Below the pieces are notes generated by a model. It saw only the letters and a list, made by a program, of their open reading frames with translations, did not search any database and was not told the DNA's origin. A DNA stretch of 11,536 nt from Chlamydiae bacterium RIFCSPHIGHO2_12_FULL_49_9. Lineage in GTDB: Bacteria > Chlamydiota > Chlamydiia > Chlamydiales > SM23-39. The stretch spans positions 10,428 through 21,963 of the forward strand of contig MGLY01000025.1 of NCBI GenBank assembly GCA_001794935.1, written 5' to 3'. Within the stretch, counting starts at the first letter, position 1, and every line of letters begins with the position of its first letter. This document shows positions 6,701 through 11,536 of this stretch, one piece after another. The translations under genes and the position numbers were made by a program.

Positions 6701-7451
6701 AGAGATCTCCTACTGCGATCTCTCCCAAGATCAAAAAGAGCTCTACCGCCAAATTGCCTTCAAAATGAAAGAGACCGTCTACCAAGATCTGCAAGACAGC
6801 TCAAAACCGATCCCCTACGTCCACGTCTTCTCCGCTCTCTCCACCCTCAAGCGCATCTGCGATCACCCCGCCCTCATCCACGGCGACATTAAAAAAGCGT
6901 CCCAATACCGCTCGGGCAAATGGGATCTTTTCGTCGAACTTCTCTACGAGGCGAAGGGCAGCGGACAAAAAGTGGTCGTCTTCTCCCAATACCTCGAGAT
7001 GCTCGCCATCATCGAAGCGTATCTCAAGAAAAAAGGGATCGGCTACGCCTCCATCAAAGGCTCCACCAAAGACCGCAGTGAACAGCTCCGCCGCTTCCGC
7101 GAAGATCCCGCCTGCGAAATCTTTGTCGCCTCGCTCCTCGCCGCCGGCGTCGGGATCGATCTCACCGTCGCCTCGATTGTCATCCACTACGACAGATGGT
7201 GGAACCCCGCCAAAGAAAACCAGGCGACCGACCGCGTCCACCGGATCGGCCAAAGCCGCGGCGTCCAGGTCTTCAAGCTCGTCACCAAAGACTCCATCGA
7301 AGAACATATCCACGACATGATCGAGCGCAAAAAAGGACTCCTCGAGGATATTATCGGCCAGGAAGATCAAATTAATTATTTGACAAGAGATGAGCTCCTG
7401 ATCGTCTTTGAAAAGATGTTCAAAGACGTCCACATCGAAGAAAAGAATTAA
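3744..7451 (+). CDS. SNF2-family DNA helicase/translocase with N-terminal SWIM zinc finger
   Basis: A large ATP-driven dsDNA translocase of the SWI2/SNF2 group, 1235 residues from ATG 3744. A TTG at 3720 would add eight residues; purine-rich GGAAGGGGGCGGG precedes the ATG. The N-terminus has a SWIM zinc finger (C63-x-C65-x8-C74-x-H76). Residues ~290-610 form the bacterial SNF2-associated region, with four copies of a W-[LVI]-[FY]-x-x-G-[KQ]-GF motif at W303, W389, W475 and W568. The motor follows: Walker A DDMGLGKS (K792), Walker B DEIQ (884-887), motif III LTGTPIENRL, motif IV VVVFSQYLEML, motif V AAGVGIDLT, and motif VI ATDRVHRIGQ with arginine finger R1167. All catalytic residues are present. 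Chlamydiae carry one or two such genes (CT555 and CT708 types), proposed to act in transcription, nucleoid remodelling or repair. It is a single gene with its own promoter; its stop codon overlaps the next mosaic repeat. The precise role is unknown. Confidence 0.95.
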   Translation: MQRIPEFVQEYLKVANALIESGSVGEPIFSKGTYQIEVQEKGKKKAFPFIQMRDDGEVTDSFCSCKVSEAGKGCPHLAAACLRIFNGFEEPLHVRYKKSLWNRLFQMASKRHGYETSCLKKKKSGHYVCQSKTKKQLFSITATKEGAKKRLEGIVAERVVETEETSLKFSNLSTEEIAQYREGKASHNLRFELSFWSDLAKWLMALEDEKEPYEIVFEGKPLPQEVTLKFSRLGVWFYISNVNWPWIIPSLSTVKSPLQVFDAEEGDIEEISYDEEKRSFLIRHKGKSQTGGSDFSGHPIGDWLFVEGKGFYRKRSDPLFQEDLIPPEKIGEALSQSAKRLQKFFPISLESRKCQYRLHFDSERRLHIQTFVLEPHDLQDPKAACFVPWVYLPGKGFFLLEDWLFEGKEKIVQPEEVADFVNRHRLWLHNYPGFQTHLGSLESHLTYRLTQEGLFFDAELNFPEEYGETHHFDEWVYIKGQGFYMKKESRGKLPLHPGMRIPRQEVSSFLSAHFEELEQVQGFLSPEPVIRKMGLAITLTEDGKISIAPKMEYDPSIDPTKLQFLGDWIFIEGKGFSEIPPASRLPERYRESAILNPSQEAAFLAFELEPLKPYILEIDPRLAKPQNLYLKIRKIIRNKERRKQEWLVDLAYASEAGTVDIFPIWDAFQEKRRHLFSSAGLLSLKEPRFNWIRQLQKRRLDRKRGLLRLSTLEWIRLNVFELIEPPKGESPEAIETRNLLEEINKLEAHRLLNMSALKATLRPYQEIGLNWLWFLYCHNLSGLLCDDMGLGKSHQAMALLAAISSEDRDKTNKYLIICPTSVIYHWEELLKRFLPDMRVCTYYGLERSLEHFETNHDILLTSYGILRTGEEELQAYRFELAIFDEIQIAKNHLSQTHKALKAIRSQMRLGLTGTPIENRLRELKSLLDIVLPSYMPPDPVFRDLFINPIEKLRDPEQMELLGKLVKPFILRRKKSEVLFDLPEKIEEISYCDLSQDQKELYRQIAFKMKETVYQDLQDSSKPIPYVHVFSALSTLKRICDHPALIHGDIKKASQYRSGKWDLFVELLYEAKGSGQKVVVFSQYLEMLAIIEAYLKKKGIGYASIKGSTKDRSEQLRRFREDPACEIFVASLLAAGVGIDLTVASIVIHYDRWWNPAKENQATDRVHRIGQSRGVQVFKLVTKDSIEEHIHDMIERKKGLLEDIIGQEDQINYLTRDELLIVFEKMFKDVHIEEKN

Positions 7452-7586
7452 CAGGATCCGCTCGAGGCGAGCGGGCAGGATCGCAGCTGACGCTGCTGCA
7501 GGATATTTCTCATGGGGGGCGGGGCTTCCCCCGGATCCTGCAGCTCCTTTGGAGTATCCTGCCGGCGCCTTAGCGCCGATCCTGTT
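7450..7586 (-). repeat. Mosaic hairpin repeat, copy 2 (inverted relative to copy 1)
   Basis: A 137-base element bounded by AACAGGATC and GATCCTGTT that, read on the - strand, aligns with copy 1 at 2059-2200 along its whole length. Shared parts include CTGCAGGATCCGGGGGAAG, CCCCCCATG, AGCGTCAGCTGCGATCCTG and CCGCTCGCCTCGAGCGG. At the outer module, copy 1 has GCAGC-TGAC-GCTGC while copy 2 has GGCGC-TAAG-GCGCC: a new stem of the same 14-base length and geometry. The second module is trimmed but still paired (CTCC-AAA-GGAG). It overlaps the stop codon of the helicase gene. Confidence 0.88.
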
Positions 7587-7600
7587 ATTTTTTCTTTTTC
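7563..7600 (+). terminator. Probable rho-independent terminator after the helicase gene
   Basis: Hairpin CGGCGC-CTTA-GCGCCG (7563-7578), the end of mosaic repeat copy 2, is followed by ATCCTGTTA and then TTTTTT-C-TTTTT (7588-7599). The outer repeat stem (GATCCTGTT with AACAGGATC at 7450) brings base pairing almost up to the T tract. Confidence 0.6.
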
Positions 7601-7607
7601 AAAAGAG

Positions 7608-7636
7608 TTGATTGCTCCCCCTCCTTCCTCTATACT
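7608..7636 (+). promoter_or_regulatory. Strong sigma70-like promoter for der
   Basis: TTGATT (7608-7613) and TATACT (7631-7636) are separated by the ideal 17 bases. Initiation would fall near 7642-7644, only 4-6 bases before the der ATG at 7648. This fits the absence of any Shine-Dalgarno sequence before that ATG. Confidence 0.65.
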
Positions 7637-7647
7637 ATCCGCCACTT

Positions 7648-8988
7648 ATGCAACCCAAAATCGCCCTTGTAGGCCGTCCCAATGTCGGGAAATCGGCCCT
7701 TTTTAACCGGATTTGTCAAAAGCGGATCTCCATTGTCGATGAACAAGAGGGGATCACGCGCGATCGCCTCTATGCGACGGCAGAAATCTTCGGAAGACCT
7801 TTCACCCTCATCGACACCGGGGGGATCGACATCTCGAGCCAGCTCCCCTTCAACGAGGAGATTAAAAAACAAGCTTACATGGCGATCGAGGAAGCGGATG
7901 TGATTATTCTTGTGGTAGATGGCCAGGCAGGCCCAAATCCGCTCGATGATGAAGTGTCCAAGATCCTCTTGAAGTCTAAAAAGCCCCTCGTTGTTGCCGT
8001 CAATAAGATCGATCGGATGGGCGATGATTACAAGATGCATGCCTTTCATTCGCTTGCGATCAAGGATATGATCGGCGTCTCTGCGATCCAGGGCTTTCAG
8101 GTGGCGGAACTTTTAGAGAAGGCGATCTCTTTCATCCCTCCTCAAGAGGAGCTTCCTGTCCCCGCCCCTGAAGTAGAGGGCGTCATCAAGGTAGCTATCG
8201 TGGGCCGCCCAAATGTGGGCAAATCGACCCTCCTCAACCATTTGCTCCATGAAGAGCGCTCCATTGTGAGCCCCATTGCCGGAACGACGAGAGATGCGAT
8301 CGATGTGACTTTAGAACACCAGGGGCAAAAGTATCTCCTCATCGACACAGCGGGCATCAGGCGCAAAAAAGCGGAGAAAGAGGTCGTCGACAAATTTGCC
8401 GCCATCCGAACTGATGACGCGATCGAGCGAGCGGATGTCTGCATTCTCGTTCTCGACGCCTTCGAAGGATTTACGACGCAGGAGAAACGGATTGCAAGCG
8501 AAATCGAAGAGAAGGGCAAAAGCTGCGTCCTCGTCTTCAATAAGTGGGACCTTCTGAAAAATTTCCGCATGGAGCATGCGCTTCGCGGAGTTAAAGAAGA
8601 AATTCCTTTCTTGAATCACTGCCCGACTCTTTTTGTCTCTGCTCTCAACGATAGGAATCTCGGCCAGATCTTCCCCAAGGTCAAAGAGGTCTTTGTCGAA
8701 AGACATAAACGAATCACCACCGGCCAGCTCAATAAGTTCATCGAGGCGTGCCTCCAGAAATACCACCCTCCTCTCATCATCGGAAAAAGGCTTCGGATCT
8801 ACTACATGACCCAAGTAGAACTCAACCCGCCCAAATTCGTCCTCTTCGTCAATAACCCGACGCTCATGACCGAGCCATATAAAAAATATTTGATTAACCA
8901 ATTTAGAGAGAGCTATGGCTATAGCGGCTGTCCATTGACCCTTGAGCTTCGGGGGAAAAATGCGATCGGCGAAACCCCTTTGCTATAA
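7648..8988 (+). CDS. der: Ribosome assembly GTPase Der (EngA)
   Basis: Essential double-GTPase that helps mature the 50S ribosomal subunit. From ATG 7648 it has 446 residues, within the normal range. GTPase domain 1: G1 GRPNVGKS (9-16), G3 DTGG (56-59), G4 NKID (119-122), G5 SAI (145-147). Domain 2: G1 GRPNVGKS (186-193), G3 DTAG (233-236), G4 NKWD (298-301), G5 SAL (331-333). The C-terminal KH-like domain occupies about 355-446 and has the family pattern YYMTQVELNPPKFVLFVN and RESYGYSGCPL. A TTG at 7612 would add 12 hydrophobic residues but lies between the promoter boxes, so ATG 7648 is preferred. No ribosome binding site is visible and the predicted mRNA start is a few bases upstream, so translation is probably leaderless-like. 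The last codons and stop overlap the promoter of the next gene. All G motifs are intact; the identity is secure. Confidence 0.97.
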   Translation: MQPKIALVGRPNVGKSALFNRICQKRISIVDEQEGITRDRLYATAEIFGRPFTLIDTGGIDISSQLPFNEEIKKQAYMAIEEADVIILVVDGQAGPNPLDDEVSKILLKSKKPLVVAVNKIDRMGDDYKMHAFHSLAIKDMIGVSAIQGFQVAELLEKAISFIPPQEELPVPAPEVEGVIKVAIVGRPNVGKSTLLNHLLHEERSIVSPIAGTTRDAIDVTLEHQGQKYLLIDTAGIRRKKAEKEVVDKFAAIRTDDAIERADVCILVLDAFEGFTTQEKRIASEIEEKGKSCVLVFNKWDLLKNFRMEHALRGVKEEIPFLNHCPTLFVSALNDRNLGQIFPKVKEVFVERHKRITTGQLNKFIEACLQKYHPPLIIGKRLRIYYMTQVELNPPKFVLFVNNPTLMTEPYKKYLINQFRESYGYSGCPLTLELRGKNAIGETPLL

Positions 8989-8989
8989 T
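8981..8989 (+). promoter_or_regulatory. Extended -10 promoter for the 9021 gene, inside the der stop region
   Basis: TGCTATAAT is a perfect extended -10 (TGn plus TATAAT), overlapping the last der codons and the TAA stop (8986-8988). The -35 region at 17-base spacing is poor, which is typical of extended -10 promoters. Initiation near 8996 would leave a ~25-base leader with AGGAG (9010-9014) 6 bases before ATG 9021. Confidence 0.6.
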
Positions 8990-9020
8990 CAGCAAAAAAT
9001 TAAAAAGGCAGGAGTTTTAT

Positions 9021-9398
9021 ATGTTACCAGTAGCAGATCATCCCGCGCCAGGTGTGTTGGATTCACAAGAAACGCGAGCGTTGATTAAGCGCAGTTGCGA
9101 ACAGGTGCAAACGACATTCAAAGTGATGATGGTCGCTTGTGCGATTTTTGCTCTTTTGTCTCCGCTTTTTGTGGCCCTTTTCACCTTTATCCCGATGACT
9201 TATCTGAGCTATGAACTCCATCAAATTATAGCGAATTTTCTTGTAGGTCTTGATTCAGTCGCAGATTGCGAGCGATTTTCAACGGCCATTCAGAACGGAT
9301 TTACAAACCTTAGTAGAACAGATGTTTCATACTTCTCGAGTAGGCTGACAGATGGCGCTCCCTTGCTTCGCCGGTCTATCAATGCATACTTCCTGTGA
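9021..9398 (+). CDS. Small hypothetical membrane protein, possible Inc-like
   Basis: I do not recognise this 125-residue protein. It has a good ribosome binding site (AGGAG, spacing 6) and its own extended -10 promoter, so it is likely a real gene. Residues 1-32 are polar with no signal peptide. Residues 33-63 form one long hydrophobic block broken near P48 and P58, compatible with a tight membrane hairpin. Residues 64-125 are mixed and mildly helical, ending in RRSINAYFL. A short protein with a bilobed hydrophobic block and no cleavable signal is the general outline of chlamydial inclusion membrane (Inc) proteins, which are type III secreted, but the block here is at the short end for that class. 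Alternatives are an ordinary inner-membrane protein or a lineage-specific orphan. No sequence motif supports a biochemical function. Confidence 0.7.
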   Translation: MLPVADHPAPGVLDSQETRALIKRSCEQVQTTFKVMMVACAIFALLSPLFVALFTFIPMTYLSYELHQIIANFLVGLDSVADCERFSTAIQNGFTNLSRTDVSYFSSRLTDGAPLLRRSINAYFL

Positions 9399-9475
9399 TT
9401 CGAAAATCGGTTCTGGCATCGTCGGGCATTTTTTCTTTTCCTCTCCCCACTGGTAATTTTTGCTCGCTCCTACTA

Positions 9476-9494
9476 TCCTGAGCTCAGGAGTCCT
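9476..9494 (+). promoter_or_regulatory. Ribosome binding site of sulP inside overlapping palindromes
   Basis: CAGGAG (9485-9490) sits 9 bases before ATG 9500 and decides that start. It lies in the perfect 12-base palindrome CCTGAGCTCAGG (9477-9488) and also in AGGAGTCCT (9486-9494). Either fold would cover part of the ribosome binding site, and the two exclude each other. The stems are short, so regulation is only a possibility. Confidence 0.4.
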
Positions 9495-9499
9495 CTTTC

Positions 9500-11263
9500 A
9501 TGCGCTTTCCTCGCCCCAGATCCATCTCGCTCGCCCCCTTCATGGAGGAGCTGCGGGGCTATCGCTTTTCTTTTTTGCAGAGCGATATTTGGGCGGCGCT
9601 CGCTGTCGCTTTGATGACAATCCCTCAATCGATCGCTTATTCGCTGCTTGCAGGCTTGTCTCCAACGGCGGGACTTTTCTCGGCTATTTTCGGGTGCATT
9701 TTCGTTGCGGCATTTGGCTCGTCTAGGCATTTGGTGTCGGGCCCGAGCACGGGAACTGCCATCTTGATTCAAACGGCCATATCCGATGTGCTTGCGACCT
9801 ATCCGGAGACAATTGTCGGCGCGGAGAGAGAAGCTCTCATCTTGGAGATTTTAAAGCAGATCATTTTGGTGATGGGATTAATACAGATCGGATCGGCCTT
9901 TTTCAATGTGAGCAAGCTGCTCCAATTTGTCAGCCGGCCGGTGGTTTTGGGCTATTTCGCGGGACTCATTGTTGCGATTGTAGTTACCCAGATGTACTAC
10001 TTTACAGGCATCCCGTCTGCGAGGGGCGATCAGACGATTTTGGTGCAGGGGTGGACGTTTTTCTTAAGAATTTTTCAACTGAAGCCCTGGGTTGTAGTTG
10101 TTGGGGGAATAAGTCTTGCCGTTTTGCTTTTTTTAAGGCGATTTTTAAAAAACTTGCCCGATGCCCTTTTGATGCTGGTTATTGCATCGAGCTTTGCTTA
10201 TGGACTAAGTTATTGGTTCGAGGGGGCGGTGGTGCCAAGGCTGGGCGATCTCAAGATGGCCGGCAAGCCGGTTCCCATGCTGACCTTTCCATTTGTCGAT
10301 TTTTCACTCTTGAATAAAGTGTTTCCCGCGGCAGTTGCAGTCTCTTTTTTGGCTGTTTTAGAGGTGTTTTCGATCTCGAGAAATTTTGCATCCAAATCGG
10401 GTCAGCAGGTGCAGGTCAATCAGGATGTGTTTGGGTTGGGAGTTGGCAATACGGTGCTCTCTTTTATCGCAGGAACGCTGCCGGCATCAGGGAGCGCGAC
10501 GAGAACATCGCTCAATTTCCGGATGGGGGCGAAGGGGAGACTCGCTGCAATTTTAAGCGGCCTTTTTACTGCGGTAATTATCTTCTTCTGCTGGCCTTTA
10601 GTGCAGCATATTCCCCTGGCGGCTTTGGCGGCTCTTTTAATGGTCACCGTTCCCACTTTGATGAACTGGGCTGAAATCAAGCTCTGCTTCAAAGCGACAA
10701 GAGAAGACGCGCTCGTCTTTTTGCTGACATTTTTCTCGTGCTTGATCTTCAGCTTGGATGTGGCGTTTTTTGTGGGGATTGTGATCTCGATTGGCACTTA
10801 TTTGAAAAAATCCTCCACGCCTCATCTGGTCGAGTATGCATTTAACTCGAAGGGCAGGCTCAGCATTGTAAGTCCCAAAGAAGATGTGCATCGGAAGGTG
10901 AGGATCATCGGCATTGGGGGCGAACTCTACTTTGCTCTGGCAGATGTGTTTCAGAGCTCTTTGCATTCAATTACGGAAGACAGAAATGTGCAGGCGATTG
11001 TTTTAAGGCTCAACAATGTCTATCACATGGATGCATCGATGTGTTTGGCAATACTGAAGCTCTTTGAGACCCTGCAGGGGACGGGGCGCCATCTCGTGAT
11101 CAGCGGGCTGACCGAAGAGGTGTGGCACGTGTTTCATAGAGCGGGGCTTGTGAAGAAGATCGGCCTCGACAATCTCTACTTTACCGATGAGAGCAATCCG
11201 CAGTTTTCCACCTGGAAGGCGTGTCTCAGAGCCCAAGAGCTCATCCACCGCAAAGACGATTAA
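9500..11263 (+). CDS. SulP (SLC26-type) anion transporter with C-terminal STAS domain
   Basis: Inner-membrane transporter of the sulfate permease family; members move sulfate, bicarbonate, dicarboxylates or other anions, often with protons or sodium. It has 587 residues, a typical length. The N-terminal signature runs IPQSIAYSLLAGLSPTAGLF (41-60) and GPSTGTAI (81-88). A series of hydrophobic segments reaches to about residue 440, compatible with the 14-segment SLC26 fold. NQDVFGLGVGN and GSATRTSLNFRMGAKGRLA are the conserved blocks of the later core helices. The STAS domain takes up about 445-565 and includes a YHMDASM loop (D511, S513) at the place where anti-sigma antagonists carry the phosphorylated serine. 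No carbonic anhydrase or sulfate-assimilation gene lies nearby to hint at substrate, so I give no gene symbol. It seems monocistronic: it has its own ribosome binding site, a 101-base upstream spacer and a convergent gene downstream. Confidence 0.94.
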   Translation: MRFPRPRSISLAPFMEELRGYRFSFLQSDIWAALAVALMTIPQSIAYSLLAGLSPTAGLFSAIFGCIFVAAFGSSRHLVSGPSTGTAILIQTAISDVLATYPETIVGAEREALILEILKQIILVMGLIQIGSAFFNVSKLLQFVSRPVVLGYFAGLIVAIVVTQMYYFTGIPSARGDQTILVQGWTFFLRIFQLKPWVVVVGGISLAVLLFLRRFLKNLPDALLMLVIASSFAYGLSYWFEGAVVPRLGDLKMAGKPVPMLTFPFVDFSLLNKVFPAAVAVSFLAVLEVFSISRNFASKSGQQVQVNQDVFGLGVGNTVLSFIAGTLPASGSATRTSLNFRMGAKGRLAAILSGLFTAVIIFFCWPLVQHIPLAALAALLMVTVPTLMNWAEIKLCFKATREDALVFLLTFFSCLIFSLDVAFFVGIVISIGTYLKKSSTPHLVEYAFNSKGRLSIVSPKEDVHRKVRIIGIGGELYFALADVFQSSLHSITEDRNVQAIVLRLNNVYHMDASMCLAILKLFETLQGTGRHLVISGLTEEVWHVFHRAGLVKKIGLDNLYFTDESNPQFSTWKACLRAQELIHRKDD

Positions 11264-11290
11264 GTTTCTTGTAATTAATTACTTGCGAGA

Positions 11291-11356
11291 GAACCCCCGC
11301 TTTTTAGCCAAATTTGGACGAAATACCCCCCGTAAAATATCCAAAATTGGAGAAAA
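11291..11356. repeat. Two degenerate 33-base tandem units downstream of sulP
   Basis: 11291-11323 and 11324-11356 agree at 22 of 33 positions by my count. Both have a CCCCCG core followed by CCAAATTTGG or CCAAAATTGG. The palindromic cores could be protein sites, or the units could be decayed interspersed repeats. Weak. Confidence 0.3.
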
Positions 11357-11365
11357 AACGATGGA

Positions 11366-11418
11366 AACGATATAACGATTGAACGATAGGAATTTTTATT
11401 TTTTATCGTTATATCGTT
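11366..11418. terminator. Hairpin between convergent genes (possible bidirectional terminator)
   Basis: AACGATATAACGAT (11366-11379) and ATCGTTATATCGTT (11405-11418) form a perfect 14-bp stem with a 25-base loop. The stem is AT-rich, GATTTTCT follows on the + strand, and the loop holds its own T-rich run. AACGAT occurs four times between 11357 and 11387. Its place between sulP and a convergent - strand gene suits transcription termination from both sides, though the stem is weaker than a classical terminator. Confidence 0.45.
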
Positions 11419-11445
11419 GATTTTCTAGGCAGAGTTTCGTGACGA

Positions 11446-11535
11446 CTAATCGTATTTGTTTTCTTTGGCTGGATCGTATTTGAAGATGCGGCCGTCGACT
11501 TCGACTTTCCTGTAGACCCACTCCTCGTCGTTTTC
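11446..11535 (-). CDS. C-terminal end of an unidentified protein (5' part outside window)
   Basis: Reading the - strand from the right edge, 29 codons are open before a TAG at 11446-11448. The peptide is charged and soluble-looking (EEWVYRKVEVDG, then RIFKYDPAKENKYD at the end). The alternating pattern suggests a final beta-strand or two rather than membrane segments. I do not recognise the family. The codon choice resembles that of the other genes, and the hairpin just beyond the stop fits a gene end, so I take it as real, convergent with sulP. Confidence 0.55.
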   Translation of the reverse strand, partial: ENDEEWVYRKVEVDGRIFKYDPAKENKYD

Positions 11536-11536
11536 T

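Noticed and set aside
6801..7433. 210-codon open frame on the - strand over the helicase C-terminus
   Set aside because: It is antisense to helicase motifs IV-VI. Its very acidic, alanine- and phenylalanine-rich product is typical of the complement of a lysine- and glutamate-rich coding strand.
2059..7586. CRISPR array or phage attachment sites from the two repeats
   Set aside because: There are only two copies, 5 kb apart and inverted, each internally palindromic. No spacers, cas genes, integrase or tRNA are present.
7612..7647. der start at TTG 7612
   Set aside because: It overlaps the -35 box of a good promoter, adds an untypical hydrophobic tail, and Der proteins begin just before the first G1 loop.
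9399..9440. Terminator after the 125-residue gene
   Set aside because: There is a T-rich run at 9429-9439, but I could not find a convincing stem directly before it.
9460..9726. 88-codon + strand frame overlapping the sulP start
   Set aside because: It is out of frame with the clear SulP N-terminal signature, and sulP has its own ribosome binding site.

Overview
The window looks like chromosomal DNA from a member of the Chlamydiota outside the classical pathogenic Chlamydia, that is, an environmental or amoeba-associated chlamydia. The main evidence is the gene order glyA - clpP - dapF at the left end. It is the order of CT432-CT431-CT430 in Chlamydia trachomatis, and the ClpP protein resembles chlamydial ClpP1 (KKLWYLE..., FVINSPGGSVD, FAIWDQIKM). 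The G+C content is close to half by eye, higher than in Chlamydia. I cannot name genus or species. All complete genes lie on the + strand; one partial gene enters from the right on the - strand.

Layout. 1-496: the 3' part of glyA. 522-1124: clpP (ClpP1 type). 1125-1296: a long imperfect palindrome that runs from the clpP stop into the first codons of dapF. 1289-2050: dapF, with an intact catalytic domain but no recognisable start codon. 2051-2366: about 300 bases with a mosaic hairpin repeat (copy 1), a T-rich termination zone, an 11-bp operator-like palindrome and an AT-rich leader. 2367-3515: ald, alanine dehydrogenase. 3516-3743: a foldback structure and a sigma70-like promoter. 3744-7451: a 1235-residue SNF2-family helicase with an N-terminal SWIM zinc finger and internal repeats. 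7450-7586: copy 2 of the mosaic hairpin repeat, in opposite orientation. 7648-8988: der (engA), a double GTPase for 50S assembly, behind a strong promoter that predicts a nearly leaderless mRNA. 9021-9398: an orphan 125-residue membrane protein with its own extended -10 promoter inside the end of der. 9500-11263: a SulP-family anion transporter with a STAS domain. 11291-11418: degenerate tandem repeats and a hairpin. 11446-11535: the C-terminal codons of a - strand gene, convergent with sulP.

How the genes fit together. glyA, clpP and dapF look like one transcription unit. In pathogenic Chlamydia, GlyA and DapF are reported to double as sources of D-alanine and D-glutamate besides their folate and meso-diaminopimelate roles, so this end may supply D-amino acids for the cryptic peptidoglycan; ald, next door, also handles alanine. 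The remaining genes (helicase, der, orphan, sulP) appear to be separate units, each with its own promoter or spacer.

The most unusual content is between the genes. There is a palindrome on top of the dapF start, and there are two copies of a modular element built of short hairpins separated by CAGGAT. Between those copies one stem has been wholly replaced while pairing is kept. I found no defence island, CRISPR array, phage, transposase gene, tRNA or rRNA.
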